From Adiantum capillus-veneris (lineage: Eukaryota > Streptophyta > Polypodiopsida > Polypodiales > Pteridaceae): 64,000 nucleotides of DNA. Below the pieces are notes generated by a model. It saw nothing but the letters and a program-made list of their open reading frames with translations, did no database searches and was not told the origin of the DNA. Within the stretch, counting starts at the first letter, position 1; each line of letters begins with the position of its first letter. The stretch spans positions 19,392,446-19,456,445 of the forward strand of contig CM043969.1 of the NCBI GenBank assembly GCA_014529385.2. The letters are read 5' to 3'. This document shows positions 47,944 to 59,822 of this stretch, piece after piece. The position numbers were made by a program, and so were the translations under genes.

Positions 47944-50900
47944 ATGGCTGACAATAATCAAGAGAGTAGAATGAACATTGATAGCTTTGATTTTGCACAT
48001 GAAGGTGCTAATGATGATGCTCCCATGTTTGTGAATTATCTCGTCACTAGGTTGCAACAAGCTATGGGCAACCCTGTTTTGCAAGCCAAAGTTACTCAAC
48101 AACTTCGTGCTTATGGAATTTCCCTTCCTCTCCCAGAGGAGAGAGAGCTTAGGAGGCCTCTTGAAGAGACCCCCAAAAGAAGACTCTCTCCCATTCGAGA
48201 GGAGGAATCCAAAGAGAAAGAAAGCAATGACAGTCTAAGTTCTTCTGAAGACGTGGCTCCACGAAGATGACGGTCTAGATGATCGCCTACTCCTCCCAAG
48301 AGGAAAAGAGCAACCTATAGTCCTTCTCCTCATCACTCGGAAAGGCAAGAGAGGAAACAAAGGAAGAAAAGGGCTAGGAAGAGGTCACCCTCTTCTCCTT
48401 CTTCTTCACCTTCCTCCTCTTCCGATGAAAGTTATGGCTATTCTCCTAGAGAATACAAGAGGGGAGGACATCGCAAATCATTTCCTGCATGGCGAAGGTC
48501 ACAAAAGCTAAAGAAGTTCAAGGAGGGAGGAAAGAGTATCTCTTTTCTCACCTACGATGGCACCTTTGGTGCTACCGACAAAGTGTTGGCCTTCATCCAA
48601 CAATTTGATGCGGCCTTTGGGGACGAGGGCTTCACAGAGTCCTCCAAGCTACGCCATGTAGCTATGCACTTCCAAAAATCAGCTCGCCAATGGTGGGCTA
48701 GCCTTCGTGGCAATGGAGAAGCCCCAAAGACATGGAAAACTCTACGAGTTTCCATAATGAAGCAATTTCTTCCAAGCGATACTAAAGATAAAGTTCTTAC
48801 CGAATGGCGCGGCTTGAAGCTTCTCTCTCATGAGTCTATCAACAAGTATGTAGACAAGTTTTGTGATTTACATCTCAAAGCTACTGTCTTTCAAAAGATA
48901 GACTTTGCCGAACAAAGACAGTAATTATGTGCGGGATTACCTGAAGAGATGGCCGAATACATCAAATCTCAACGGCCCGGTACTATTACCGAAGTAATCC
49001 ACCACACCATGGTTGCTTCACGCATCAATTTCCATCAAGGGGCTAGACGTAATGTCAAACCCATGGAAAACAAAGATAAAAATGATGCAAAGGGGAAATC
49101 CAATGCTCAAAATAATTCCCAAGGCACTTCCAACAACAACAACAACAATCGGTCCAAGGAGAAGGGAGTTTACAAAGGTAAAAACAAACTCTCTCCTGAA
49201 GAGCTTGAAGCTTTTCGCAAGGACCATAAGTGTTTCAAGTGTGGAGAGCAAGGACATGGCTATCGTTCTTGCCCCAAAAAGAATACTCGCAATGAGACTC
49301 CTAGGGCTGCCACCATCGAAGCTCCAAAAGAGGATGCTCATTGCAAAGGATCATCACTTTCCTATGCGTGGGGAAAGGTAAGAGAGCATGATGCCTTCAT
49401 CTTGTTTGACCCAGGCTCTACTCTCAACTTCATATCAATAGAGTTGGCCACCAAGTTGGGCATTCAAGCTTTTGAGATGGGAGATATAGTAACAGCTAAT
49501 GCAGCTTTCAAGGGACAATAAGCCTCCGTTACTCCCTTGATTGGGAAGTTGAGGCTTCATGTCCAAATCTATGTCGACAAAGAAGACTTCTTCATCTCTC
49601 CTCTCCAACATCAGGATGTTATCCTAGGGGCACCATGGTTTGATCGCATGGCTGCCAACATGAAGTTCCCTGAAAGGAGAATTTACTTCACCTACAGGGG
49701 AAAGAACATGTATATAGATGCTAGTGAGCGTGGTCGTACTATTCCACTTGTAAATCCTCTTTCTTTTGATAAATCAATGAAGAGCTCAGTTTCTGCGTAC
49801 ATGATTTATGTCAAAGAGTCTCTAAAAGCTAATAATGTTTCATCAAATGAAAATGATAGGAATCAAGAAGAGTTATACTTGTCTACTTTTCTAAAAGGAT
49901 TCCAAGATGTGTTCATCGATGATATCCCTATGGACCTACCTCCAAAAGGAGGGGATGATGACCATCATATTGAGCTCCTTCCAGGAAGCTCACCATCGTA
50001 TTGAGCTCCTTCCAGGCAAGTACAGGAATTGGTAGACAAAGGGATGGTGAGGCCTAGTTCCTCTCCCTTTTGTTCTCCAGTCCTTTTAGTGCAAAAGAAA
50101 GATGGTACATACCGTATGTGTGTGGACTATCGAGCACTAAACCATATCACTATCAAAAACAGATTTCCCGTGCCTCAGGTAGAAGATCTGTTTGATAAGC
50201 TACAAGGCTCTACCTACTTTAGTAGGATTGACCTTAAGAGTGGCTATCATCAAATAAGGATAGTGGATGAAGATATCCTAAAGACCGCGTTTCGCACAAC
50301 ATTTGGTCTTTATGAATATCTAGTCATGCCTTTTGGCTTGACTAATGCACCAGCTACTTTCAATCGTCTCATGGAGAAATTTTTTAGACCATATCGTAAA
50401 TTCACTGGAGTGTTCTTTGATGATATCATCATCTACTCCAAGTCTTTGGAGGAACATAAACAACATCTCCAAGTGATTTTTCAAGCCTTGAGGGAGAACA
50501 AACTTTTTCTCAACCAAAAGAAAAGTGAATTCTTCCTTCAAGAGATTCAATATCTAGGTCATATTATCTCTCACGATGGTATTCGTATGGATCCATCAAA
50601 GTTAGAGGTAATAAAATCATGGCCTAACCCAAGGAATCTACATGAGCTAAGAAGCTTTATTGGTATGTGTGCATACTATAGACGCTTCATAGCAAAATTC
50701 TCTCAAGTAGCAGGACCACTACATGACTTAACAAAAAAGAACGTTAAGTTTGTATGGACTGCTAAGGAGCAAAATGCTTTTGAAAAACTCAAAGAGAAGC
50801 TTACTTCCCAACCAGTCCTCGTGCTTCCGGATCTCTCAAAGCCATTTGAGGTCCAATGTGATGCGTGTGGTGATTGCCTTAGAGCGGTTTTGCTTCAAGA

Positions 50901-52692
50901 AGGGCATGCCATAGCATATGAGAGCCGAAGGCTCAATAGTGATGAACGAGTCTTGGGCATTTATGAGAAAGAGCTTTTATCTGTTCTACATGCCCTAGAC
51001 ACATGGAAGCACTACCTATTGGGGACTCCATTTATCCTACGAACCGACCACCAAAGTCTCAAGTATTTCATGACGCAAACCAAGCTTTCCGACAAACAAA
51101 TGAGGTGGGCAAATTTTCTTTCGCAATTTAATTTCCATATTGCTCACATAGCTGGTAAGCACAATCAAGTTGCCGATACACTTTCACGACGACCAAAAGT
51201 TAATGCGGTGTCTATAGCTACTCACAATGATCTATCCTCTATGATAGATGAGTATGCTACTGACCCTGACTTTAAAGACATAATGTCAGCCCTTGCTTTG
51301 GGGAAGAAAGAGGAACCATTCACCTTGCAGGATGGTTATCTTCTCCACGACAATAGGCTATGTGTTACCCATGCCCTTCGTGAGAAGGTTATGTATGAAT
51401 CCCATGCTCCTCCATATGTAGGGCATAGAGGTATTCAACCTACTCTCCGAGGAGTAGAGATGTATTTCTATTGGCCTACCCTGAAAGTGGACATACAAGA
51501 GTATGTTTCAAAATGTGTAGTATGCCAAAAGACCAAGTATGATAGAGGGAAGCAACCTGGATTACTCCAGCCCTTGCCTATTCCAAATTCACCATGGGAG
51601 AGTATATCCATGGATTTCATCTTTGGATTACCCAAGTCTATCCATGGGAATACAGGAATATGGACAATAGTCGACAGGTTTAGCAAGCAAGCACATTTTA
51701 TTCCTGTCAAAAAGACTATTAAGGCACATCAAATGGCAACTCTCTTCATATCTCAGATTTTAAAGCACCATGGATTACCCACATCCATCGTGTCAGATAG
51801 AGATCCTAGAATGACCAGTAATTTCTGGAAAGGTCTCTTTGAAAATCTAGGAACAAGATTGAATTTCTCTTCGGCCTATCACCCACAAACGGATGGCCAA
51901 AGTGAGATAGCCAATCTTACGATACTCGATCTACTCAAGACTTATGTTACCGAAGTAGATCAACGCTCACAATGGGAAAAGTATTTACCTCTAGTAGAGT
52001 ATGCCTACAATAATACTGTACATACTTCTACGGGGAAAGCACCTTTCGAGATCATAGAGGGAAGATCTAAAAGTCCCTTGCTACTCAAAGTACATGGGAA
52101 GATCTTCGCCGCCGATGAGTATAGCCGTGACCTACAAGAATCTTTTCAAAAGATTAGGGAGGCTATAGCCATCTCTCAACAAAGGCAAAAAGCTGCTGCT
52201 GATAAGCACAGAAGAGCCTTAATGTTCAAAGAAAATGATTGGGTCTTACTCAAGTTTCCTAAGGCTCGATTAAGGCAAACGACGAGCAAAAATCCTACGG
52301 GCCATCAAAAGTATTATGCTAAACTAGCAAAAAGATACTATGGTCCTTTCCAAATCTTGAAGCCCATCAATGAGGCGGCTTATCAACTCAAGTTGCCCAA
52401 CCATTGGCTTATACACAATGCCTTTCATGTAAGCCTACTTAAGCCCTACAAAGGAGAGCCACCAACTGAACCAATCATTGAAGACCCTCCCGATGTTGAA
52501 GACCAAGAAGAGGTGCTACAACCCGAAGCTGTCCTTCGGCATGAAGACAAGGTACTACGACATGGTAAGATAATCCGACGGTATCTTATTAAGTTCAAAA
52601 ATTATCCTTTTGAAGATGCTAAATGGATGCAAGGAGTACAAATTAAGGATAGTATGCACCTTGTCAATGCTTACAATGCTACATTAGCGTAA
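47944..52692 (+). pseudogene. Chromovirus gag-pol polyprotein with five in-frame stops (element C)
   Basis: I take the ATG at 47944 (MADNNQE), in frame with everything downstream. One frame of about 1582 codons carries TGA at 48268 and 48280, TAA at 48922 and 49519, and TGA at 50002. Gag has a Ser/Arg/Lys-rich N-terminal region (about residues 100-180), a retrotransposon gag domain (FQKSARQWWASLRG, near 240-320) and knuckle CFKCGEQGHGYRSC (from about 430). Protease has LFDPGSTLNFIS and VILGAPWFDRM. RT has RIDLKSGYHQIRI, FGLTNAPATFNRLM and FFDDIIIYS. RNase H has DHQSLKYF. Integrase has HHCC (GHRGIQ ... CVVCQKTK), MDFIFGLPKS, VSDRDPRM and HPQTDGQSE. A chromodomain closes it (VLRHGKIIRRYLIKFKNYPF, EDAKWMQG). 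From 50029 to 52692 the frame is open for 887 codons. The protease-RT junction near 49960-50030 is damaged. Confidence 0.94.
49961..50016. repeat. 31-bp duplication at the protease-RT junction of C
   Basis: ACCATCATATTGAGCTCC at 49961 recurs at 49992 with one change. It sits where the expected link into RT is missing and creates the TGA at 50002. Confidence 0.88.
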
Positions 52693-53052
52693 GCAAATGT
52701 ACAACTTTCTTTTAAGTGACTCATGTTTTTGTCTTATATGACTAGTCCTCTTTTTAATTGTGCACAAATTTAACTAGTATGCATGCTTAGAATCATGTTT
52801 GTGATGACGACGTCTCTCAAACACCAAGTAGAATTTGTCACTCTACTTTGGGAGAATGAAATGGACTAAAGAACGGACATGCTTGTGGCAGCTATGTCTC
52901 CCAAGCACCAAATGGATTAGTCATCCATCTTGGAAATATGTCGTAGGGTAAAAACGGGATCCTCTACCCGATAAGTACGATTGACTAATGACTAAGGCTT
53001 TATCTCTTCTACCTCATAGTCGAGGACGACTATGATTTCAAGAGAGAGGTAA
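52693..53052 (+). other. 3' untranslated region of element C
   Basis: It contains the unoccupied counterpart of the E insertion site (ACTAGTATGCATGC, about 52773-52786) and ends in the purine-rich tract CAAGAGAGAGGTAA before the LTR. Confidence 0.9.
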
Positions 53053-54644
53053 TGTCATAAAATCTAATATCTAACCAACCCAAATGATTTTCTCATATTA
53101 AATTGATCACTTAATGTGGGAGAATAAATGGGAACAAGTGTTAAGATATAGATATGTGCTTATAGATCTATCTCAACACGGGGCCTATAGTAAAAGGGCC
53201 CAAATGGGAGATGTTCTATCAAGAGCAAGGCTAACCAATGGAGCATAAGACCTTAGGGTTAGCTTCATTGAAGACCTCCAATAATGTGTGTAAAAGTCCT
53301 TTGACCTTAGGTAAGCTAGGGCTGAGCTTGAGGTGGGAACCCGGCCCAAGCTCGAGGTGCTTGACCTGCTTGAGGTGTTTGTCCTGCTTGAGGTGCTTGA
53401 CTTACTCCATGCTTGAGGTGCTTGACTTGCCGCTTGATTAAGGTGCTTGAGGTGCCTTGACATGCTTGCCTGAGATGCTTGTGGGAATACCCCCTAGTCC
53501 AAGTGCTTTGTCATGCTTGATGACTAAGGTGCTTGAGCTCCTAAAGTCAAAAGCATCCCTACAAGAGGGTGGGCGAGCCCTTTTCCTAGGGATTAGAGAG
53601 AGAACACACACTCACACTCACAAGGGAAGCCCCAGCTTGAAGAGGCAGCAAGGACACATGTCAGGTCCCTACCCATGTTACCTTCATGTGTTGCTTGAAG
53701 CCTATTGGCTAGGCTTCAAAGGGGTCCAATGATAAATTACTTGAATTATCTAATTGTTTTTGCATTTATCAAGTCCTCTCTCTCAAAGGGGAAAGGGGGA
53801 CACTTGTCCCAAGGCTACCCATATTGCTTGTAATAGCTCCTGCTTGTGATTGGCTAGGCCTGGAGGGGTCCAATGAGCTTCAAGCATGAGCTACAAGGGG
53901 GGGTCGACCCAGGCAAGCTAGGGGGGTGCTTAGGGGGTATACTCACCCACACACACACACAAACACTCTCATTATGTACTATGCAAAGTGCAAGAGCTCC
54001 CTCTCCTTCTCCAAGCAAGTAGAGGTTGAGAGCCTACACCAACACTCTTGGCTATGGAGTGCAAATCCAACCAAGAGCCATGCTTCAATGCTTAAGCTTT
54101 CCATCTCCTTCTTCTTCATTACTATGCTATTATGTATGCTAGCAACAAGAGTATGATAAGTGAGGAACTAATTCTTTCTCCTACAAAATGTTTCTTCTTC
54201 CTCTTCCCTACCCTCATTCCCAGCTAGCTCTCTCCACCTTCGAAGGTGTTTGAGGTCTTGGGACTGAGGCTTGGGATAGTTAAAGCTTTCTTCAAGTTTA
54301 TGTTATGTTTGTGATGCATGAAGCCTTCCATCTTCATGGCATCACCTAGGTCACAAGGAACACAAAGACTGTATTGTAACAAGTCTCTCTTTATGGGAGA
54401 AATCATAATACAAATGCCTATTGGAGGGGGGACCGGCTCCACATAAATCCGGTCCTCAACTGTTGTCATGTTCTCTAAACTCTCTCTCTCTTGCAAAAGT
54501 ATTTGTCTATGCCAAGTTAACTAATTGCTATGATTATGTTGCTATCTTCAATTATGTCAACCCGCTATGCTTACAAAATCATTTCTTGAAAGTACTCTCA
54601 TTAAATTCCGCTATTCTCAAATTGAATAGGAAAATTCCATTACA
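53053..54644 (+). repeat. 3' LTR of element C
   Basis: A 1592-bp partner of the 5' LTR. It is 3 bp longer because of one extra TC unit and one extra T. It ends ATTACA and is followed by CAAGT. Confidence 0.96.
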
Positions 54645-54649
54645 CAAGT

Positions 54650-56330
54650 ACCCTACCCAATTGACAAGAAATCCATTCTTAGCCCTTGTGAGAGGTCCAT
54701 ATGCCTCTTTAGGCATGTAATCAAAATTTATGAGCAAGCACATCCTTTCCATATACCATCTAAATTGTGCCCTTCTAAACACATATGTGAACTTCAACTA
54801 ATAATAGTATCTATTAGTGGTTGGTGCCCCAAAATCTCTTCTCATATCTACCTTAGAACTTGCATCTACTCTATAACTAGTGAGCCTTAACTTGTACATT
54901 GCTACTATCAATGTATCAAAAATTGGATGATCATTTATATTCTTCCCCCTTGTCATTCTTACATGTTCTAGTTGGGCATTGGCATCTACATTCTAACACC
55001 ACACTTCCCAAGGCAGATTTGAAAACTCCCACAATTCAATGAGTTTAAGCCATACCTTAGTTTCATGATGTGAGAAATGTATTCCATGCCAAGATTTATA
55101 TTGTCTATCAACAACATCCATTCCCTTGCTTGTAACAATATCTTCCACAACATGAGCCTTTGGATCATCCTTTGTCTCCATTTCACTAATTTGTGCAATG
55201 GTGTTGAGGGTTGCTAAGCGCATGGTAATCTCCACCATAGAGGCAATTGCATTGTCTTGATGGATAGCTCTAACTCCAACTATGCCACTTACGTACATAG
55301 AGCGTCAAGCCTCTCCAGTCATTCATGTTTCATGTCTCCCTCATGTGATATTCCTATGTTTCACTGTGTACTGGCAACCCTCATACACAAATAATCCCAA
55401 TTGTCCTTAAAATCCTCCAATTTTGTGCAATGTTCGGCAAAATTATTCCTCCTTGTACAGACATTTGAGTGGTTTTCCTCCTTTCAAAGATTATGCACTT
55501 CAAATGATGTCCCATGAACATCATTAATCCATGCAAAACCTCGATTAGATCACTTGTTGATATGTGTGGTCTTTGATAACAATATCCACAACTCACCTTA
55601 ATTATGCAATACTTACCCTACATTAGGAAGAGAATAGGTTCTAGGAGGGCCTATTTATTTGGTAGTTTAAGGGAGTCAAATCTCTAGTATTAAGAAAGCA
55701 ATCAAAGGATAGCTTTTGAATTCAAACAAGCAAAACCGCAAAAATATACATACATAAGGGTGTTTTAAATTGAAAAACTAAAACTTTTGGTATATAGGGG
55801 GTGTTTTTATTGAGAAAAGTGGCACATAAGGGGTCTCTATATACCTCAGAAAATGTAGAATAGGGGTTCTTATAAATACCTCTTGAATGCATGTGCTATA
55901 CAAGATCTCTACAAATTGAACCCCCCGCGGAAGAAATTCCCTAGTGGTACTTGGGATGCCGCTTCTAATTGCACCCAAAGTCCTTTGAAGTGTTGCAAAA
56001 AATCTTGAAAGTTAGCAAGAACATCTTGTTGCAAACCTCTCAACATTGTTGTTGCTTCTGTAATTGTTAGTCTCTTTCCAAACCTGTAAAAAATTGCATG
56101 TCTCCACATGTTCCCATGTTTTCTTTTTGTCTTACTCTCACTCAAGAGCTTCCCCTTTGAGTGTAAGAGGAAATAAACTTTCTTCATCATTCAAAATTTT
56201 CCTACCAAGGGTATGCCACTCGAAGTCAGCAATCCACTCCTTCACATCGTCCTTCCCTGTAAAGACTAGCCTACTATATAATATCCCTTTGGAGTTGCTT
56301 CTCCCTTGCTCAAAGTAATTTCACAAAAGT
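54650..56330 (-). pseudogene. Decayed gag-like remnant, minus strand
   Basis: Minus-strand reading from about 56330 gives FTGKDDVKEWIADFEWHTLG and SLFPLTLKGEALE, then in another frame LQQDVLANFQDFLQHFKGLW, which resembles retrotransposon gag. Further along, 55596-55381 has a possible degenerate knuckle (CGYCYQRPHISTSD). 55298-54993 is an open 101-codon stretch (VEITMRLATLNTIAQISEME; WLKLIELWEFSNLPWEVW) that I cannot identify. No pol follows before element C. Stops and frameshifts are frequent. Confidence 0.45.
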
Positions 56331-56747
56331 GAAGTCTTGTGCTTCAACCACACCACCATTTTTTTTCAAGGATTCTCAAGATTCACAGCAAAACCACTTT
56401 ACTTGGGCACACAACTGGCATATTTCCGCTCCCAAAAGGATGATGGAGCAGAAGACACCGTGCACACACTCACATATCCTTGCACCTTAACCCAACACAA
56501 GGAATCCACTGACTTTCCTCACCTCATGCATAAACACTTAAGAGATCCATGAAAATCCTTCACCCATACCCAATTCAAGCTACAAATGTCTCAATCTACA
56601 AGCCCTTGCTTGTCCACATATACTACCAGGTGCGTCAAGCTAATCAGGGCTTGCAATCCCACTTGATAATGAAAAAAAGACACACGAAAAACCATAACCA
56701 TCCACAAAAGTCTTCTCTTAGACCATTACAAGAGCTTCACCAAACTC
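56331..56747. other. No gene recognised
   Basis: It links the gag-like remnant to the 710-bp array. It has short frames only. Confidence 0.55.
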
Positions 56748-58862
56748 CACTCTATTGGACTCTTTGGTGTTGCCTCAACCATACTGGCACCAATATAAGG
56801 TCACATAATTTTGCAAAAATTTGCACCTTTTCCCCCCAATTACTCACACACTCACATTCATGGAAACCTCAAAATTTCCCTAGAATCTTCCAAGTGCAAA
56901 ATTGAAGAGATGAAACTCCATTCCCTCCTCCACGCACTCAAAAACAAGACGGAACTACATAGGGCCACCTGTAGAAACCCTACTTCCTCCTACACACAAA
57001 GAGGTGAAAGTACTGATATTGAACTTCATAACGACTCCTCAAGCTTGGAAACTCACCACACCATGAGTGTTGTGGCAATTTTCAACCATTTCACACAATT
57101 TTTTACCATTCTTTGACCGTTTTCGGACCCCAATTTTGGCCAGTTTTGACCCCCGACGAGCATTTTTCATGGGAAAAATACCAAACGGACTCCAAAATTC
57201 ACCAAATTTTGTAGTCTTGATAGTTGATACCAAACTTCATTTCCACTTACCTAAATTGTTTTTTGACCACTTTAGGGTGGTTCGCGCATCGGTGCATGGC
57301 GGGGACACCTCACGTGTCAAACTTTCTGGGTAGGATGAGAGTGCCTACACTGCCTACTTGCATTATTTACATTCTAAAAGGATCAAACACATTCCCTAGA
57401 GCCAAAAGAAGCCAATTGGAACCACATCTAAGGTTTCAATATTGGACTCTTTGGAACCACTCTATTGGACTCTTTGGTGTTGCCTCAACCATACTGGCAC
57501 CAATATAAGGTCACATAATTTTGCAAAAATTTGCACCTTTTCCCCCCAATTACTCACACACTCACATTCATGGAAACCTCAAAATTTCCCTAGAATCTTC
57601 CAAGTGCAAAATTGAAGAGATGAAACTCCATTCCCTCCTCCACGCACTCAAAAACAAGACGGAACTACATAGGGCCACCTGTAGAAACCCTACTTCCTCC
57701 TACACACAAAGAGGTGAAAGTACTGATATTGAACTTCATAACGACTCCTCAAGCTTGGAAACTCACCACACCATGAGTGTTGTGGCAATTTTCAACCATT
57801 TCACACAATTTTTTACCATTCTTTGACCGTTTTCGGACCCCAATTTTGGCCAGTTTTGACCCCCGACGAGCATTTTTCATGGGAAAAATACCAAACGGAC
57901 TCCAAAATTCACCAAATTTTGTAGGCTTGATAGTTGATACCAAACTTCATTTCCACTTACCTAAATTGTTTTTTGACCACTTTAGGGTGGTTCGCGCATC
58001 GCTGCATGGCGGGGACACCTCACGTGTCAAACTTTCTGGGTAGGATGAGAGTGCCTACACTGCCTACTTGCATTATTTACATTCTAAAAGGATCAAACAC
58101 ATTCCCTAGAGCCAAAAGAAGCCAATTGGAACCACATCTAAGGTTTCAATATTGGACTCTTTGGAACCACTCTATTGGACTCTTTGGTGTTGCCTCAACC
58201 ATACTGGCACCAATATAAGGTCACATAATTTTGCAAAAATTTGCACCTTTTCCCCCCAATTACTCACACACTCACATTCATGGAAACCTCAAAATTTCCC
58301 TAGAATCTTCCAAGTGCAAAATTGAAGAGATGAAACTCCATTCCCTCCTCCACGCACTCAAAAACAAGACGGAACTACATAGGGCCACCTGTAGAAACCC
58401 TACTTCCTCCTACACACAAAGAGGTGAAAGTACTGATATTGAACTTCATAACGACTCCTCAAGCTTGGAAACTCACCACACCATGAGTGTTGTGGCAATT
58501 TTCAACCATTTCACACAATTTTTTACCATTCTTTGACCGTTTTCGGACCCCAATTTTGGCCAGTTTTGACCCCCGACGAGCATTTTTCATGGGAAAAATA
58601 CCAAACGGACTCCAAAATTCACCAAATTTTGTAGGCTTGATAGTTGATACCAAACTTCATTTCCACTTACCTAAATTGTTTTTTGACCACTTTAGGGTGG
58701 TTCGCGCATCGCTGCATGGCGGGGACACCTCACGTGTCAAACTTTCTGGGTAGGATGAGAGTGCCTACACTGCCTACTTGCATTATTTACATTCTAAAAG
58801 GATCAAACACATTCCCTAGAGCCAAAAGAAGCCAATTGGAACCACATCTAAGGTTTCAATAT
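56748..58862. repeat. 710-bp tandem repeat, three copies
   Basis: Copies span 56748-57457, 57458-58167 and 58168-58862 (the last about 15 bp short). Copies 2 and 3 appear identical over the sequence I compared. Copy 1 differs at two positions (TGTAGTCTTG versus TGTAGGCTTG; GCATCGGTGC versus GCATCGCTGC). The junctions carry ATTGGACTCTTTGG twice, a microhomology that could have seeded the duplication. Open frames inside (up to 101 codons) repeat with the unit but lack domains and a consistent coding bias, so I do not call genes. Confidence 0.96.
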
Positions 58863-59164
58863 CCTATCTGAGCATGTACATATGTGTGACTATCGACACG
58901 CAAGCTCGACTATTTACAATGTGTACACATCGCATCATGTTTGGGACACAAAACACACTATAAAGCTTCCAAATGCATGTATTTACAATTTTTTGTACAT
59001 ATGGCCATGCATATACACACTACTTTGTACACTCCAACAGTTCTCTATCAATGCTTTTTGGTAAACCTCGAATTTTTTTCATTAGAGAAATCAACCCCTT
59101 CTGTTCAACTCACGTGCTATTTTACCTTTTTTTTATTGAACCCCCCGATATTTTTTCAAAGTAT
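58863..59164. other. AT-rich spacer, no gene recognised
   Basis: It contains repeated short ACACAT/TGTACA motifs and short frames only. Confidence 0.55.
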
Positions 59165-59578
59165 GGCAATTTATGGACTGCCAGCATCAAATTGTAAGGG
59201 ACATGGTTGATCAAGAGGAGCCTACTACATTTCAAAGAGCGGTGGAAATTGTCAAGGTCAAGAGCAAAAACGTCAAATGAAGGTTGGAACAAGGTATGCC
59301 ACATGCTAAGCCATTGGTGGCACAACCAATGGTTCTTATGGTAGTGGATGATAGAGAGGAGCAAGTGGTTCAAGGTCTCGATGTCATTATAGCTAGGGAT
59401 TTTTATGACTTTGCTAGTGAATTGCAAGAATTAAGGATTAACATAATGGATAGAAATCAAAGAGAAGAGTGGCCATCTAGGAGAGGCAAGGGGACGAAGG
59501 TTACATGGATGATTCTACAATTATGGTGAAGAGCATTACCTTCCTCGTGATTTTCCTGAACTGATGAAGCAATATGTG
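59165..59578 (+). pseudogene. Gag C-terminal remnant cut by element D
   Basis: The plus strand reads QHQIVRDMVDQEEPTTFQRA and VEIVKVKSKNVK, then a stop. The open stretch 59284-59529 follows (VVQGLDVIIARDFYDFASEL), and after a frame slip comes FYNYGEEHYLPRDFPELM. This last piece has the shape of a CCHC knuckle with its cysteines and His spacing lost. The frame is broken at about 59578 by the end of the D LTR. Confidence 0.55.
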
Positions 59579-59760
59579 TGAAGGAGAAGCTGTGGGCAGG
59601 GAGAAAGAGCACACAGACACACGTATGGAAGGGAGTGAGCCAAAGATTAAGGCCCCCAATTATAATGTACACATATATTGAAGAGTGGCTCAAGTGTACT
59701 ATACACTTAGGTTAGTAGCAGTTAGATGGGCGGCCGGACATGGCCAGCATAAACCCAACA
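59579..59760 (-). repeat. 3' LTR of element D
   Basis: On the minus strand it starts TGTTGGGTTTATGCTGG next to the purine tract and ends about CTTCTCCTTCA, like the CTCCTTCA end of the A LTR. The end could be 2 bp further out. Length is about 182 bp. Confidence 0.75.
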
Positions 59761-59771
59761 ATCTCCCACTT
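59761..59771 (-). other. Polypurine tract of element D
   Basis: Minus-strand AAGTGGGAGAT abuts the 3' LTR and differs at one base from that of element A. Confidence 0.85.
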
Positions 59772-59822
59772 GATGGCCAATGTGAGAGGCCAAAAGAGAG
59801 AATGAATGAGTAAGTCTCTATC

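Larger units (their letters stand above)
45941..54644 (+). mobile_element. Complete chromodomain Ty3/gypsy LTR retrotransposon (element C)
   Basis: 8704 bp with LTRs of 1589 and 1592 bp, TG...CA ends, target duplication CAAGT (45936-45940 and 54645-54649), an initiator-Met PBS one base inside the 5' LTR and a purine-rich tract before the 3' LTR. The coding frame has the order gag, protease, RT, RNase H, integrase, chromodomain, so it is a plant chromovirus. The LTRs differ at 14 substitutions and two small indels by my reading (about 0.9%), so it is young. The frame carries five in-frame stops and no shift. Element B is a partial relative. Confidence 0.96.

Noticed and set aside
49400-49440. 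Protease motif DPG instead of DSG in element C as an inactivating change
   Set aside because: DPG is a known, common variant in plant Ty3/gypsy proteases, so I do not treat it as damage.
56811-58753. Repeated open frames of 64-101 codons inside the 710-bp units
   Set aside because: They recur only because the unit recurs, overlap on both strands, and show no domain.
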